Source: CBDIHP01 sp965279195
GTDB lineage: Bacteria > Planctomycetota > Planctomycetia > Isosphaerales > Isosphaeraceae
Direction: 5' to 3'
Assembly: GCA_965279195.1 (NCBI GenBank)
Contig: CBDIHP010000048.1
Location: forward strand, 1 to 64,000
DNA length: 64,000 nt
Shown: piece by piece, positions 62,737-64,000 of the stretch
How positions within the stretch are numbered: position 1 is the first letter of the stretch
Layout of the letters: the number at the start of each line of letters is the position of its first letter
Notes under the pieces: generated by a model
Database searches by the model: none
The model's input: the letters and a program-made list of their open reading frames with translations, nothing else
Told to the model about the DNA's origin: nothing
Translations under genes and position numbers: made by a program

Positions 62737-63072
62737 CTAAGCGAAATCGCTCTCGACGTTCTTTAGCGTCGAGGTCCACTTCGGGAGGCCACAGTGGACG
62801 CACCGACGGCCCCATGGATTGCCGTACCACCACGTGACGTGGAACGGCCGTCCACAACGTGGGCAGGGCCAGTTCATTCGCCGCGCGTTAGCGACGAGGA
62901 GTAGGGCCATCATCGGCGTGACAGTTGAGTAGAAAGCCGAGCGCTGGCTCAGGCCGTAGCCGATGAGGGAGGTCTGGATCGACGCTGCGTAGATGAACCA
63001 CGCCGGCGTCATTAGTAACAACAATCGGAAGACCCAACATCGACGCCTGTACTCCTTCCAGTATGGATCCAT
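62737..63072 (-). CDS. small membrane protein with zinc-ribbon C-terminus
   Basis: A 111-aa protein, start MDPYWKEYRRRCWVFRLLLL, with two hydrophobic helices (about 11-30 and 45-65) and a C-terminal CPRCGRPFHV and CVHCGLPKW ribbon. The ATG at 63072 was chosen over one 35 codons upstream because the shorter protein begins just before the first helix. The region is less GC rich than the chromosome around it and lies between two transposase remnants, so it may have come in by transfer. No function is known. Confidence 0.55.
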   Translation of the reverse strand: MDPYWKEYRRRCWVFRLLLLMTPAWFIYAASIQTSLIGYGLSQRSAFYSTVTPMMALLLVANARRMNWPCPRCGRPFHVTWWYGNPWGRRCVHCGLPKWTSTLKNVESDFA

Positions 63073-63289
63073 ACGTGTTCCTTGATAACCAAAAAGGAAT
63101 GGCACCGGGTATTCACGGTCGTGATAGATGATGCGGAACCGGATGACACTGGCATCCAGTGTCGGCCGGGCGTTCATGATAACCCCTATCCGACGTTTAG
63201 TGGACCCCAGAATTTAAACCAATCCTTATTGAGCGTTGCAGAAATAGAGCAAGTTTTTCGGACACTCCTCGCTGATGTCCACCGCGGCC
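63073..63289. other. less GC-rich gap, no gene called
   Basis: A short plus-strand frame of 87 aa (63082-63345) crosses this stretch and ends inside the interrupted transposase gene; I regard it as chance. No repeat family A to E is found here. Confidence 0.35.
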
Positions 63290-64000
63290 TCACGCGACCT
63301 GACGAGATGTTTTCACGTCTTGAGGCTGTGGCCTGGTGCGGTTGACCTGGTCGGGTGACACCGTCATCGGCCGGGGCGGTGCCCAGGTCGCCCAGAGGAC
63401 GTCGAGCGTCAAGACCACTAAGAGGCTATCTCAGTCCCAACTGTTAACTGGCAAGGGCTTACGCAATATTCGTCACGGCGAATGCGAATGGAATCCACTG
63501 AAATTACAGAGAAACCCGAACGCATCGAGATCCTAAAGATTGACGTAAGCCCTTACGAAGTATCAGTTATGTTACGGGATAGCCTCTAACCGGACCAGCG
63601 TGCGGCGACGCCGCCACTTGTAGCGAACCTCCTCCAGCAGCCGGAACGCCCGATCGGTGCGTTCCACGTGGTTGTTCGTCCGCACCCGACGCCCGACCGG
63701 GTCCTTCAGGGATGCCATCAGCTTGGGGAACTTCCCCTCCCCGAGTTGTTCCATCGCCTTGACCAGCTCCGGGACCTCCCGGAATTCGCGGCAACGCAGC
63801 AACGCGGACCGGCGGCAGCCGGCTTGCTGCGCGTCCTTGGGGGCGTCGAAGAGCCAGTAGATCCGGTCGGCGAACCGCCGCAGCGTGGCCAGCGCGGGCA
63901 GGTATTCCAGGGCCCGCCCCAGGTCGCCCCGCTCGGCCTCGGTGAGGTCCTCGCGACGCTTCACGATCAGATATCGGTGCTTGAACACGAAGGCCGACTC
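63290..64000 (-). pseudogene. ISL3-like transposase interrupted by a MITE, continuing past the window edge
   Basis: The minus-strand frame enters from the right edge without a start and reads LTEAERGDLGRALEYLPALATLRRFADRIYWLF, then RTNNHVERTDRAFRLLEEVRYKWRRRRTLVR, the C-terminal signature of ISL3-like (IS204/IS1001/IS1165) transposases. It is cut off by LEAIP and a stop at 63572, produced by the inserted element 63422-63589. If the element and one TAA copy are removed, the frame continues LVVLTLDVLWATWAPPRP and ends at a TGA at 63290-63292. So the gene was intact before the insertion. Confidence 0.75.
63422..63586. mobile_element. MITE-like element of 165 bases with TAA target duplications
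   Basis: The element begins GAGGCTATC and ends GATAGCCTC, and the two ends pair over about 43 bases, including AAGGGCTTACG against CGTAAGCCCTT. It is flanked by TAA at 63419-63421 and again at 63587-63589. Three-base TNA duplications are known for some IS5-related elements, so it could be moved by such a transposase; none is encoded in it. It has inserted in the 3' part of an ISL3-like transposase gene. Confidence 0.85.

Noticed and set aside
63082..63345. 87-aa plus-strand frame
   Set aside because: It runs into the reconstructed end of the interrupted transposase on the other strand and has no motif.

Overview
This window is high-GC (roughly 70 percent) planctomycete DNA, most likely from the family Isosphaeraceae. 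The lineage signs are direct: two DUF1559 proteins with prepilin-type N-termini, two DUF1549/DUF1553 cytochrome-like proteins (one in an operon with a DUF1501 protein), two PEP-CTERM proteins, membrane-linked and WD40-linked serine/threonine kinases, an ECF sigma factor beside a kinase, and many small lipoproteins and membrane proteins without assigned function. The exact genus cannot be read from the sequence alone.

Layout. 1-6.9 kb: a GT-C-like membrane protein, a BlaI/BlaR1-like pair whose sensor carries a long helical-repeat domain, a decayed sulfatase, and a TMEM175-type channel. 7-14 kb: a membrane-anchored kinase, a stand-alone acyltransferase-fold protein, a BON protein, a KSTGPRT-motif protein, and a DAC-domain (c-di-AMP synthase) gene followed by a small membrane protein. 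14-18 kb: DUF1559, a small lipoprotein and a second GT-C-like protein. 18-25 kb: a PEP-CTERM protein, then a glycan-type cluster (GT2, SAM methyltransferase, two tandem paralogous membrane proteins). 25-31 kb: a frameshifted DUF1549/1553 gene, a second frameshifted membrane protein and an alpha/beta hydrolase. 31-36 kb: a CobD-like aminotransferase, a DUF104 antitoxin-like protein, an RNA ligase, an FkbM methyltransferase and a DUF892 protein. 36-43 kb: the DUF1559, lipoprotein, DUF1549/1553, DUF1501 cluster. 43-50 kb: DUF2292, a cysteine-rich protein, TrpRS, a methyltransferase, a Gfo/Idh oxidoreductase and a second PEP-CTERM protein. 52-61 kb: ECF sigma factor, giant kinase-WD40 protein, lipoprotein, HD, SGNH and nitroreductase genes. 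61.6-64 kb: a less GC-rich mobile-element graveyard.

The most unusual content lies between the genes. At least five families of large, often nested inverted repeats fill the intergenic gaps (called A to E here, about 60 to 360 bp each). Family A occurs six times and sits even inside the apparent DUF1549/DUF1501 operon. At the right end a 165-bp MITE-like element with TAA duplications interrupts a transposase gene, and removing it restores the reading frame exactly. Three genes carry single +1 G/C frameshifts that could be sequencing errors or real decay.

All calls rest on reading the sequence and remembered family motifs. No database search was run.
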